From Rhizoctonia solani (taxonomy: Eukaryota > Basidiomycota > Agaricomycetes > Cantharellales > Ceratobasidiaceae), in the NCBI RefSeq assembly GCF_016906535.1, contig NC_057372.1, positions 601,501 to 665,500 of the forward strand: DNA of 64,000 nt, read 5' to 3'. A program made the translations under genes and the position numbers. Under the pieces are notes generated by a model that was not told where the DNA came from, made no database searches, and was given only the letters and a program-made list of their open reading frames with translations. Of the stretch, positions 34,938-46,047 are shown one piece after another. Position 1 is the first letter of the stretch; each line of letters opens with the position of its first letter.

Positions 34938-35747
34938 ATGTCCTCTACACGTCCCCCCCTGACCCGCAACTCAACTTCCCCCGGCTCCTTTATGGCTGCC
35001 GGGACCGAGCCCTGTCATCACCCGATGACTATACCTGCGCAAGTATGTCCTTCTGCTTTCTCTCCCTCTTACCCAACTCATTCCTCCAACCAGGCGGATC
35101 CCATACCCGCGCGTATGGCTCTGTAGATGGGGTTTCTGCCTGCGCTTCTCCCAAACCCCAATCCCGCTATCCCACCCCTCCACACACTACCTCTCCGCCA
35201 CACTCTAACGCGTCAACTCCTGACTCATCTGACGAAAACATACCTCATTCAACAGCCTCCCATCAGACCTCCTCTCCCAGCGCATCATACTTTCCTCACA
35301 TGGTCTCCGCTCGTCCAACCCATCCAACCCAGACGGGCCCATAGTATCCATTCGAGGCTCCCGCTCTCCCACAGAGGACCAGCGAGCACAGCCGGACATA
35401 CAGGTCTCCCCCTCCGCCTACTCTCTCGTCGCACACATCGGCAGAGGGTTCCACCCAGAGTGCATCACCATATCCGCAAAGAAAGGGAACGCATTGGTAA
35501 TAGTCGCCGACAGATGGGACATGGAAAAAGATTGTAAGTTCTCTGGGCCATTGAAAGAAGCCAGCCCCTGCAATTCCGCAGGCGTCGAACATGCTTTGAC
35601 TTACGCCATCTTGCCTCAGGTCGATACGAATGGGTCTGGAGATTCGATCGGGATGCTGACATGTCCTCGGTCCATGCCAACTATGACTCGGGCGTACTAA
35701 GAGTAACTGTGAAGCGCATCCCCGGATATAGATTAGGCAACCTTTAG
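34938..35747 (+). CDS. Hsp20/alpha-crystallin small heat-shock protein, two frame breaks
   Basis: Chaperone that holds unfolding proteins. The N-terminal part from ATG 34938 (MSSTRPPLTRNSTSPGSFMA) and the next exon (YPTPPHTTSPPHSNASTPDS) are Ser/Thr/Pro-rich and disordered. The alpha-crystallin domain begins near 35400: DIQVSPSAYSLVAHIGRGF, HPECITISAKKGNALVIVAD, RWDMEKD, and after an intron GRYEWVWRFDRDADMSSVH, NYDSGVLRVTVKRIPGYR, ending GNL at 35747. The beta-strand pair LVIVAD and GVLRVTVKRIP is the family hallmark; GVL is the usual G-x-L motif. The frame must gain one base near 35091-35100 (exon 2 start) and near 35335-35341 (GGGCCC) to stay open. A T-rich 3' region follows. Confidence 0.75.
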
Positions 35748-38700
35748 ACAGCCTTTTGCTTGACCTTTGCATTTTACTTCTTCGTACCTCAACTCACTGT
35801 ATCTCATCACCCTCGGCCGGACTCGCAGCAACTCCAATTTCTCTTTAAGTTACTACTTTTTCCCACTTTTCATATCTAATTTCTGTTGCTCCTTTTTTCT
35901 TTCCCAAAAGTCGTTTCGACCACCGCGGAATGTTTTTATATTTCTTTGCTTTCATGTTGTCTTGTGACAGGGTCACTCTGACCCTGTGTTGGCGCTTTTA
36001 TCCTCTATCTGTCTGGTCCTCTCTTTTTTTTTACTTTTTTTTTTTTGTGCAGCCCGCTCTCTGTCTCCTTTGTCCTCACGCCTCTTGGCGTCATCTGTAC
36101 ATGTATCACCGTCTGTTCTACATTCAAACACATTAACGCGCTAACTTCGGCCTCGTGGCACTTTCGGGATAGACATATTCCGGTAACCTGGCGCAATTGT
36201 CACACGGATAGATGGGTAAATTTCACGACGAATTAGAGGACGAATTCCAATCAGTGTAATCATGATGTACGATTAGCCTAATGAACCTTAATTTGGGAGG
36301 TATCCCAAATGTGTCGGCATGGCGTGCTTTGGCTGTACTGGTGCGTGAGGCCGTCGGCTCGACCACTTACCCCCGCCCAGCTCGCTGTTTGTGCAGCAGT
36401 GAGCGCGCTGGTTGTGGGCGCAAACAAAGAGTACCAAATCAGGCATTGCATCACCCAAGGCACGGCACGCGCGCTTGACGTCAAGCCAAAGGCTAACGCC
36501 TCGGACCCCGGGTAGCATCAAGCGCATCTATCCGTCGGCTAGCCGGTGCGCCCGACACTCTTATTATTTATCATCAATATTTTCTTTCCGCTGACGCATC
36601 AAGTCACCCGAAGAAGAAGGGAGCCCAACGGGCGCATACGGGCTGGGCCGCACGAGGCCCTGTTCCGCTTGGAAAGGGCCCGTATGGACGATGTGTACTG
36701 CATGTATGCGAGTTCCGCCGCCTCCTTCTCCTCTCCAACTTCTCGTGAAGTACGCATGCATGCACCTTGGTGGGTTCGCGAAGCTCTCGAGTTTAAATAC
36801 ACCGAACGTTCACAGCGAAACGAAGCACAGTTTTAACTTGATGGTGCCCCTTACTCATGGTCTGATGATCGACCATCAGCCCGAGGATCACCGCCCGCTG
36901 GTTGGATGGCCTTACTGACTAAACTATATTCTCACAAAGGGGAAGGGGGCGTGCGTATACCCACACTTTGTTCGTCCCAGAACGCAACTCCCGGCGGCGT
37001 GCTAGCCCGCAATACAATACAGACGTTGATGGGGATGCATCGAATGACGCTGCGTCGAGGCCTCAGTTTGCGAGCTGACACCGGGTGCTACACATGAAGC
37101 TTTGAGAACATGTGTAAACTCTCCGAGCTTGGCGTCCGACATCCCGACGAAACTGGATTCTCACACTTATACACCCTATACCTTGAAGCGTACAGCGGTC
37201 CTGAACATCCTCCTTTGAAGATCTACAGATTTCATGCTGCCCGATTGATAGCGGTGGAGTGATTTGAACATCTGAGACCCAAATCGAACGGTGCGCATAC
37301 AACGCAGCGTACGTTATTATTGCTTCTCCCCAACAATTCCGAGCCCGTTTTGATCACGAGGACGAGACAGAAGGAAGAAAAAAAAAGGGTGAGTTTCGGG
37401 TGAGACCCATGCGACTGCTCGCTTCGAATAGGCGTGTTGTGAAGTGGCGTCATGAAAAGTGCGGCGATCATGTATACATGCAGCCCAACCGCATGAATAA
37501 ATTACAAAATGCAACTATTGTTTGAGGTTTATGCGCGTGCGCGCGTTATGGGGGACGTGATAAGTTGTGTGAACGGTTTCGCTCGTCACATTCTCTTCAA
37601 TTCAAGTGGCAGAAAATCGATAACCGCGAGGTGATATTCAATAAAAATGAACCCCGTTGATCTTGCTCGTGGAGCCAGCCACAGACCTTGGCTATTCACG
37701 ATCCCAATCGGGGGCACAGCTCAATAGGGGGTGCGTTCCCGATTCAGGACCGAAGGATTTCAAACGAAACAGGAAAGCCAAGGGCCACGAAAAATTTCCA
37801 AGGCCTGCTTTTTCGTAAACGCGTTGCGTAGGTGATATCATGAAACCGAGCGGTGTTCTTTCCTAAATATACGCTACTGCACGCATAGATTTCAACGAGA
37901 TATCGGCAAATTTTGGTTCTCACGCATGGTGTACCACACTCTCTAATGAGCGTAATTACTAGCCCTGGTTGGGATGGACCTTTGTACGTTCGATTGTGAC
38001 GAGGCTGGCAATGCGCGCGGCAGAAGACACTGCATCTCGCACCTCATCAACCGTAAGCTTAATGCGTTGTTGAAACTCGGACCACTCCCCCGAACACTGC
38101 GTAGATCCACTCCTCTTCCGTAATCATCACGTGATAATAGGAGGGATCCACTCGCAGGGGGCCGCTCCACTCATTTACTATATGCGTATAAAAAGCTCTC
38201 TCGCCTGACCGAGGTGGTATTTCACTTCCGCGCGGGATTATTGCATGAATGAGTTTCAAACTAGCCCATAAGTTGTACTTGAATTAGTAACGATCCAGTG
38301 GGAGCTTGGTTCTATTGGATACAGATGTGCATGTACGTTGGGCAAGGGCTTGGGAAACAATGAAGGGTTGTGTTCATCGTTTATTCGAGGGGAACCTCGT
38401 GGCCGGAGGTTTTTTATGTATCTCCGATCTCGTTTTTTCTTCTTCGAACGTTCGAGTTGTTTTGGTTATTGTGCATACAGTCTCGCGAATGTTACCTCTG
38501 TTTTCTGTTTTCAGCTACGTTAGGGTACTCTTTCTCATCCCGGGCTCGGGAGCCACTCTGAATTCAACGAGATGACTCGGTAGCGATCGTTTTTTTGGAT
38601 TGCTTCTAATATATTGGAGACACTCGGGAGAGATTCGGGCGGGAAGGCCAGTCGACTGAAACTTCGTCATTCAAAGCAAGCCGCGCTCGATCACATGCGC

Positions 38701-41633
38701 CATCTGAACGAGCGGCCTCGGGACACGTATATGACGTGAAACGGGACGAGACTTAAACTTCCCCATATATCTTTGTTCGTAGATTGACTTGGCTAAATTC
38801 GAGTATAACTATACACATCACATGCCCTACGATTAAACGTTGATACTGATTATCAAAGAAAAGTGAGCTGGAAAACGATCTGATTTCTGGCTCAAGTGGT
38901 TAGACTCGCCGGTTCCTAGTTCTGGTCCGAAAAAAAGACTCAGGTTCGGGAGGACGGAGGCGCGAGTATTGCAAGGGGTGAAATGGACTAGTATATATAA
39001 TGCTTATAGGTAAAATAGATCCAATTCAAGACAAACGTTAAACACTTCAGCGGACACTGGACACCCCCAAGTCCGCTCTTTGTATATACATATATATTTC
39101 CTCCAGCGGAACACTAACCGGTCGTATTTATGTATGCACCGCTTGGCGTTAATACTTACTATTTTTACGTCTTAATCTCGCGAATCACTTTCCCTAAATA
39201 GACAATCGACAATCCCCCTATACCCCTATTCCTCAACACTGGGAACGATCTGTCTCCTGTCTTAAAACGACAATAGCGGGCGGCCAGCTCACATGAGTAA
39301 GGGGTGAGTGTAAGGGAATTGCACGGACCAAGGTTTATACTCGTGTTCCGGTTGGGGGGAGCAAATATAGCCACCCGGGGGCGGGAGCTGTCGATATGTT
39401 CGGCACGTACAGATCCGGTGCCGTCGTCGGGTGCCAAGTGGTTTATGGAACGATTCCCGAGGCTTGGAATTATGCGCTTATTAAATGCTGGGTGTTCCAG
39501 GGGGAGGGAGAGGAAGAGGGACGCGGTAGCGCGCATAGGTAAGTTACAAGTGTAAGAACTAGTCGGTCATCATACGAAGCGAGGAGGGGTAAGTCGTCAT
39601 CTCTCCAAATCCACCCGACTCGACCCGTGTCGTACGTACAGCCAGTACATGCCGCGTACAGGCTCATTGATCGGAATTATGTTTCCTATGATCGGAGCAC
39701 GAGCAGGCGGTGGTATCGTGAGTCGAGTCAGGTTGAATGTGTTCGACGACTATAGGGGGAGAGAAACGACGAGCGGAGTACTGTACCTCACGCTTTGGAG
39801 TGCATGCACTTACTAGGTTATACACTGACCAAAGGCGGGGAGCGATGTTCGTACTCCGAGGGCCAGGGGGACCGCACATGCCCATAGCCGTTGAGTAGGC
39901 GTGTTTGTGATCCTCTGACCTTTTCAGCAAGGTACACCACAAGTCCTATTTCCCGCATATATCTCCAGACACCTCTGCGAAATTCGTTCAGTCCGAGACG
40001 ATAGGATATACCGTCACCCTCCCAACCCAACCCATCTGTCCTCCCAGGGGCTGAAAACGCCATTCGATTAAAGTCAAAATATCGGTCACGGGGGCCAGCC
40101 CAGGTTTACGAGGTGCAAAGTCGCTTTCCACAAACGGTACTAGCCTGTATTCTTTTCCATGTGTTCGACTTCGAGCTCCGAGTTTGATCGTTGCGAGTTC
40201 GCCGGGCCGGGCGTTGTACTAGATGCTGTAACTTGGAACAACTTGGCGATCGGATCATGATTATCAGGGGATCGCGGCCAGGTGTAAATTCAAGAGAGGG
40301 GATAGGGATTATCGTTTAAGAACGTTAAACGAGGGGTGCGAGGTCATTTATGGGGTTTCGTTGGGCGTGTGGGTAGAATAAAGATTGAGTTACTGTGAAT
40401 TGAGTTGTGCAGGAGTTTTGGGGGGTAGGAGCGAGAGTATGTTTGTATGGGAGGGTTTTTTTTTGTATGGAATGATTTTGCAGTTTGTCGAGTCTCGATT
40501 GGGAGAAATGAATTGGTACGTTCATAAGTCTGAATCCGGAAAACTTGAGGCCAAGTGAGGTTAAACAAACTTGATTATTACATAGGTACATTACAAATTT
40601 GCACCAAGACGCTTGCATGTGTGCAGGGCTGCTCCGGGGTATGCGTGTATCGGCAATCGGCTGGCCCAGGCCCAATCTCGATCCTGTGTAGCTCTCGAAG
40701 AGAGGTATACGATTGAGTATGACCCTAGATTACGTGAGCCAGGTCAATATAAACCGGGCCGAGTTATCGCGGCATAGACTAAAACTGGATGATATATATC
40801 GAGCCTGAGTGTATTGACAGCTGATTACTTGTAATATTGTCATTAACGGAGTATCGGACAAAACATTGTTAGAAAGAGCTGACTGCGGGAGCTTTTCTTT
40901 TTCTTTTTTCTGTTTGACAGCTATGATGGGTCGACTCGAGTGTGGTGCGATTTTGGTTTTATCTGGGTAGATGTGGCTGGTTTGACTCGACGACGAGGGG
41001 GGTGAATGAAAGTTGGAAGATATGACGCGAGGGAGGGAGGAGGGGTAAACAAAGTAGCGAGGGGGTAAACGAAGTAGCGGTATCAGACTAGAGCCTGGTG
41101 GTTCAAGTTGTGCTAGTGCATCCATCATTGATGTAACAACCTGGTTAACCGAGGGACGCAAAGGCCCCCTTGGTAAGCGCCTTTGGATAAATACAAAATG
41201 TCATCTCCGTGGGTATCTCATGTCGGGGACATAAATCAAAGTTGAGAATATGCATCATGGACCAAGAGGTTCCCAAGAGATTGGGGAATAACCGATATGG
41301 ACATAAGCAGACTGGGCAGAAATCTACAAGTATAGACTCGAGGCGAAGGAAAGGCACGGTGCCTGGACGAGGGGGGAAACGTGCGCATCGCATCGTGCCG
41401 AGAATGTATAGAACGAGAATGATGGGCAGGTTAGTCGTACTAGACTCTAGGGAGCACGAAATTCAACATATGTTTAAATAAAACAAGGATAATTGAGGAA
41501 AAAAAAAGATAGTGAGGAAGATTCACGTGGTGTGCCTGACAACAGGACGATATCAGTAGAGTTACGGTTTCGGGATTGGAGTGTACCCACGTAACGGTGT
41601 GCAATTCTGCAGCTTCTTCTAACCACCACCACA
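35748..41633. other. Large gene-poor region
   Basis: Nearly 6 kb between the Hsp20 gene and the OPT gene. It opens with a strongly T/C-rich stretch (35770-36060, including two poly-T runs near 36026-36046) and otherwise holds short overlapping frames on both strands without domains. Minus-strand frames at 40730-41161 and 39165-39536 are the longest. Probably intergenic DNA with decayed repeats; no terminal repeats or transposase motifs were recognised. Confidence 0.45.
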
Positions 41634-44600
41634 ATGTCTCGTCCATACTCGTCGGCGGGGAGCAACAGCCATCCGCCATACATGGATCCACGATACCAGT
41701 ATCCAGAGACGCCGACGACAGCGAGCACATGGACTTCAGATGCCCAATGGGCCTATGGGCCAGGCAGTCGGCCCTATACGGGTGCTGGCGAGGACCTCTA
41801 TGAGGAGGATGAGAGCGAGGATGAAGATGTGTTTGCTTATCTGCCCCCTACTACCGCTGAGCAGCAAGGTACGTGCATGTGCTTAGTATACTCAACCATG
41901 CTCATTTCTGTTTGTATTTATATAGCCGCCCAACAACAGCAACAGCAGCAGCAGCAGCAAATGCATATTCAGCCCGCAACTGCACCCCTCGCCAGTGTAC
42001 AGCCGGTGACGTATCCAAACAGCCGACCAGCTCTCTCTTCCCCCACACCGGTTCTCCCGCCTACTACTCCAGTCCACCCATCCGCTGCCCGACACATCGA
42101 CACTCCAGACTCTCTCGTCCCTCCCGAATCATTCCGCATGCGCACTCTCAAAGAGCGTGTGCCGAGACAGAACAAGACCCCGGAAGTACACGTATCGCTC
42201 GAAGACCCCGATCCGGAACTTGGCAGATTAAGACCAAAGCGGAGTATATCCAGCGACCATGTCATGGAGGAGCTCCTGGCCCCAGCGAACTCCACGATCA
42301 CAAGTTCGCCAAGACAGGTGACGGAGCAACACTCAGTAGTTTGCACTTTACTTCTTCCAGGCGTTCCGATTTCAGCGTCGAGTATGAACCCCAGCTTGAG
42401 GAAGAAGACGACTCGCCGTACCCCGAGGTTCGGGCTAGTGTATCCAATATCGACGACCCGGAGATGCCTGCTCTTACCTTCCGTGTTTGGGCCATGGGTG
42501 CGTTCGCTGTTGTTTGATAAATTCATCCACTAACCGTGGTCTTTAGGTTTATTCTTGTGCATGCTCGCAGCCAGCGCCAACACCTTTTTCAACTTTCGCT
42601 ATCCGGCCCTTCGCTGGCTCCCTTGTCATGCTGTTTGTGCCCTCTGCTCTCTCGTACACACACGGCTCTAATGAATTTTTGACACCAGACTCATTGCCTA
42701 CCCCATCGGAAAATTCCTTGCATTTGCTCTACCCATATACGACTATCAGGTTCCGCGTTGGTTGGGAGGTGGAACATTTTCTTTCAATCCTGGGCCGTTC
42801 AATATCAAGGTGAGTTTCGGGAATGTTTGCTATGTGCACAGAGCGTTGCACGCGGGCGCTATCTCGGTTAGATTGCCAAGCAATCCTAGACAGCGATGGA
42901 GCTCTGTCAAATGCCAAGCCCAAGGAATGGCCAGGTGTATTAGAGGAGGAAGGGGTGGGGGTTTGCAAGGCGAGGCAGTGGCGCAGGAGGCAGGCAGTGA
43001 TTGGACAAGAAACAGAGGACAAGGGCGGGGGCGGATAGGATGGATGCGGGCGCAAGGAACACTAAATTCCCGTCCCTGGCTTACATCTGACGACCAATAT
43101 CACAACGCTCCCTGCGGGCTGATTTCGCCGTACCGAATTACCAAGTCCGAGTTTGGATAATCCACTTGATTTGTGCAATTTCATGTTGCGCATACAGTTG
43201 CTAACTTGTCGGTCACCAGGAACACGTCTTGTTGTACATCATGAGCAACGTAGCCACCGCACCCGGGTATGCAATGAACGTCATTATCGCTGCCGAAGAA
43301 TTTTACAATATCAGGCTCGGAGTTGGGTAAGCACCTCTTTTTTGCGCCCAATCTTACCTGGACTTGACGCCTCCAAGTTGGAGCATCTGCCTAATGATTG
43401 CGACCCAATTAACCGGCTTTGGTCTCGCCGGAATGTGCCGTCGGTACCTGGTTCAACCCGCATCGATGATCTGGCCACAAAACCTCGTCGTGTGCACCCT
43501 CCTCAACACTCTTCACGCCGAAGACGACGAGCCTGCGCGGGCGGAATCACCGATTCAAGTTCTTCCTCTATGTGTCCGCCGGCGCGTTTTTGGCAGTTTT
43601 TGCCGGGTTTTTGTTCACGGCCTTGTCGGCGTTTTCGTGGATATGTTGGTTCCGTCCGAGTGAGTGCACATAGACGGATGTTGCAAGTTGTTGCGGGGAT
43701 CTAATTTTATTTTGGATGGCAGGGGACCTCAAGATTAACCAGTTGTTTGGTGTATATTCCGGCCTGGGCATGGGTGTTCTTACCTTTGACTGGTCTCAGA
43801 TAGCATACATCGGTTCGCCGTTGATGGTTCCTGGTGGGCCGAGGTGCACGTCATGCTCGGTTTCATCATTTTCTACTGGATCCTGGCTCCTATCATGTAC
43901 TACAAAAATGTGGGTCGTTTCCTTGTCTCCTCGCAGCATCCACGCTGACTTGAACTCCAGGTCTGGAACTTTGCTTACCTCCCCATGTCTACCGGCGGGC
44001 CATACGACCGCTTTGGGAAATCCTACGACATCCTCCGTGTCATCGACATTGAACACCACTCGCTCAACGTAACGGCCTATGAAGAATACTCCAGGCTCTA
44101 CCTCCCAGCAACATACGCCATCACCTACCTCCTCGCATTCTCCATCTCCACCGCCGTCCTCGTCCACACCATCCTCTACCACGGCCCAACTCTGCTGGCG
44201 GGTATCAAAAACCTGCGCATTGAAGAAGACGACGTGCACGCCCGACTGATGCGTCACTACCCCGAAGTCCCGGACTGGTGGTACCTCCTCTCGCTCGCGA
44301 TCTTTTTCGCCCTCGCCATGATCTCGGCGCTGGTGTGGCCGACGGGTATGCCCTGGTGGGGGATGCCGTTTTCCTTGTTGCTTCCGACGGTGTACATCGT
44401 GCCTATTGCATACGTGTATGCGATGACGGGTCAGCCGTTGAACATTAATTTGCTGGCCGAGGTTATTCCTGGGAGCTTGATCCCCGGGAAGCCGTTGCCG
44501 AACATGGTCAGTTGTTTTTGTTCATCCGTCCCAAGTCTTGGGGGAGGGAGGGGGGACGGGCTTTCTTCTTTTTTCTTTCAACTAACAGAGAGATCATGAC

Positions 44601-45634
44601 AGATATTCAAGTCTTACGCGGTCCAGTCTCTCGCAGAGGCACTCACGTTTGTGCAGGACCTCAAGCTGGGGCATTATATCAAGGTTTCCCCGAGGGCGAC
44701 GTTTATGGTCCAGATGGTCTCGACGCTCATGTCGGCGTTTGTCCAAGTGGGAGTAAAAGAATGGATGTTTCGTAATGTGAAGGATATATGCAAGGACACT
44801 CAGCCGCAAAAGTTGACGTGTCCGCATAACCGCGTGTATTTTACCGCGTCGGCTGTTTGGTGAGTTGCTGTTACTCCTTTTCAGACACAACCCCCTCCCT
44901 CCCCCCACTCTGCAATGAACGCTCTCGCCCGACAACGATATTATCTCAAAACCGAAGCTAACAGCCATTTAGGGGTCTCATCGGTCCGACACGTACATTC
45001 GGCCAAGGCGCGACGTACCATCCTCAGCTGTACGCCCTGCTCTTTGGCGCGATAATCCCGATTCCGTTTTGGCTCTGGCAACGCAAGTTCCCCAGTCTCG
45101 ACTTCGATACGTAACATGCCCGTCTTGCTCAACGGGCCAATGTGGATACCTCCCGCGACGGGTATCAACTATTCCAGTTGGTTTGTCATTGGGTTTTTGT
45201 TCCGTAAGTTCCACACGTTGTCTGTCTTCTTGTTATTCAAGCAGAGACTGATGTGCGATTTGGGGTGTTAGAGTATGTTGTGCGCAGGCGTAACTTTAGG
45301 TGGTGGTCCAAGTTTAACTATGCGCTTAGCGCCGCGCTCGATTCGGTGAGTTGTGTTCCCTATCGAGTGGGCAGAACGCATCATGACTGACCAATTGATA
45401 TAGGCACCATCGTTTCGGTTCTTTTTATTTTCTTTTGTATACAATTCCCGTTGGGACAAGGGCTCGATCGATTGGTGGGGGAACACGGTGCATATGAACA
45501 GTGAGTCCGACTGGTAGACTTTTTTTTGTATACTAACTATGTGTTCAGCTGCCGACTATATGAAACTACCATACTTGAAGGCCCCGCCGAAGGATTCTCA
45601 TAGTACCTCCCCACAAAACTCCCCACATCCCTAG
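41634..45634 (+). CDS. OPT-family oligopeptide transporter
   Basis: Proton-coupled small-oligopeptide transporter of the plasma membrane. The cytosolic N-terminus (MSRPYSSAGSNSHPPYMDPR, EDESEDEDVFAYLPP) carries a polyglutamine run and a Pro/Ser-rich tail, then VSNIDDPEMPALTFRVWAMG and LFLCMLAASANTFFNFRYP. Core blocks in order: LIAYPIGKFLAFALPIYDYQ, FSFNPGPFNIKEHVLLYIMS, QLTGFGLAGMCRRYLVQPAS, YVSAGAFLAVFAGFLFTALS, QLFGVYSGLGMGVLTFDWSQ, VIDIEHHSLNVTAYEEYSRL, then DWWYLLSLAIFFALAMISAL, KSYAVQSLAEALTFVQDLKL, GHYIKVSPRATFMVQMVSTL, LTCPHNRVYFTASAVWGLI, GPTRTFG and DWWGNTVHMN near the end. These match fungal OPT proteins over the whole length. Frame shifts seem needed near 42600 and, in compensating fashion, at 45343-45348 and 45441-45455. 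More than ten introns. Confidence 0.9.
41931..41960 (+). repeat. CAR (polyglutamine) repeat in OPT exon 2
   Basis: Ten successive Gln codons, mixed CAA and CAG, directly after a splice acceptor. Encodes a polyQ run in the cytosolic N-terminal tail. Confidence 0.85.
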
Positions 45635-46047
45635 ATCCTTGCACTCGTTTTCTCCGTAATTATTTCTCACACTCACGCACGCTCTTTTGACTTGACCAAG
45701 TTGTTTCCTTTGTGTTATTCGTTTTGACTCTTGTGTGTTGTTATCGGAACCCTCTTTCGTTGGCTTTAGCTTTTATATACTCCTCCCCCTTTTTTTTGTG
45801 TACGAGGGCGCGCTGTGCTTCTTTTCCTTATCTTCTGTCGCATGTGACTCTAAACATCCCCTCCTGTGTGTCTTGAATCCGAAAGTTTTGGTTGGACTTA
45901 TAGGCCCGAGGTAGCGTAGCCAGAAATGCATTTGGTTCTACTTTTTTTTGTCCCTTCTCTTACGGCTTTGTATTACATTACATTGTTGGTTCATGCGAGA
46001 GCGCTATGGTTCTGGAGCAGCTCGGAGCTGCTGGAACTGGTTGTGGT
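45635..46047. terminator. Shared 3' region of convergent OPT and GEA genes
   Basis: Two large genes end facing each other here. The sequence is pyrimidine-rich on the plus strand, with T runs near 45790-45798 and 45941-45948, and a G-rich run (GGTGGGGGTGGGGGGGGG) at 46060-46077 inside the last GEA codons. Polyadenylation sites of both genes are expected, though no AATAAA is obvious. Confidence 0.4.

Noticed and set aside
38880..38950. tRNA-like string with a D-arm-like TGGCTCAAGTGGTTAG
   Set aside because: No matching acceptor stem and no GGTTCGANTCC-type T-arm at the right distance.
41130..41400. Minus-strand peptide resembling the end of a protein kinase (RPSVNQVVTSM)
   Set aside because: No other kinase motif in either direction and no ATG; chance resemblance.
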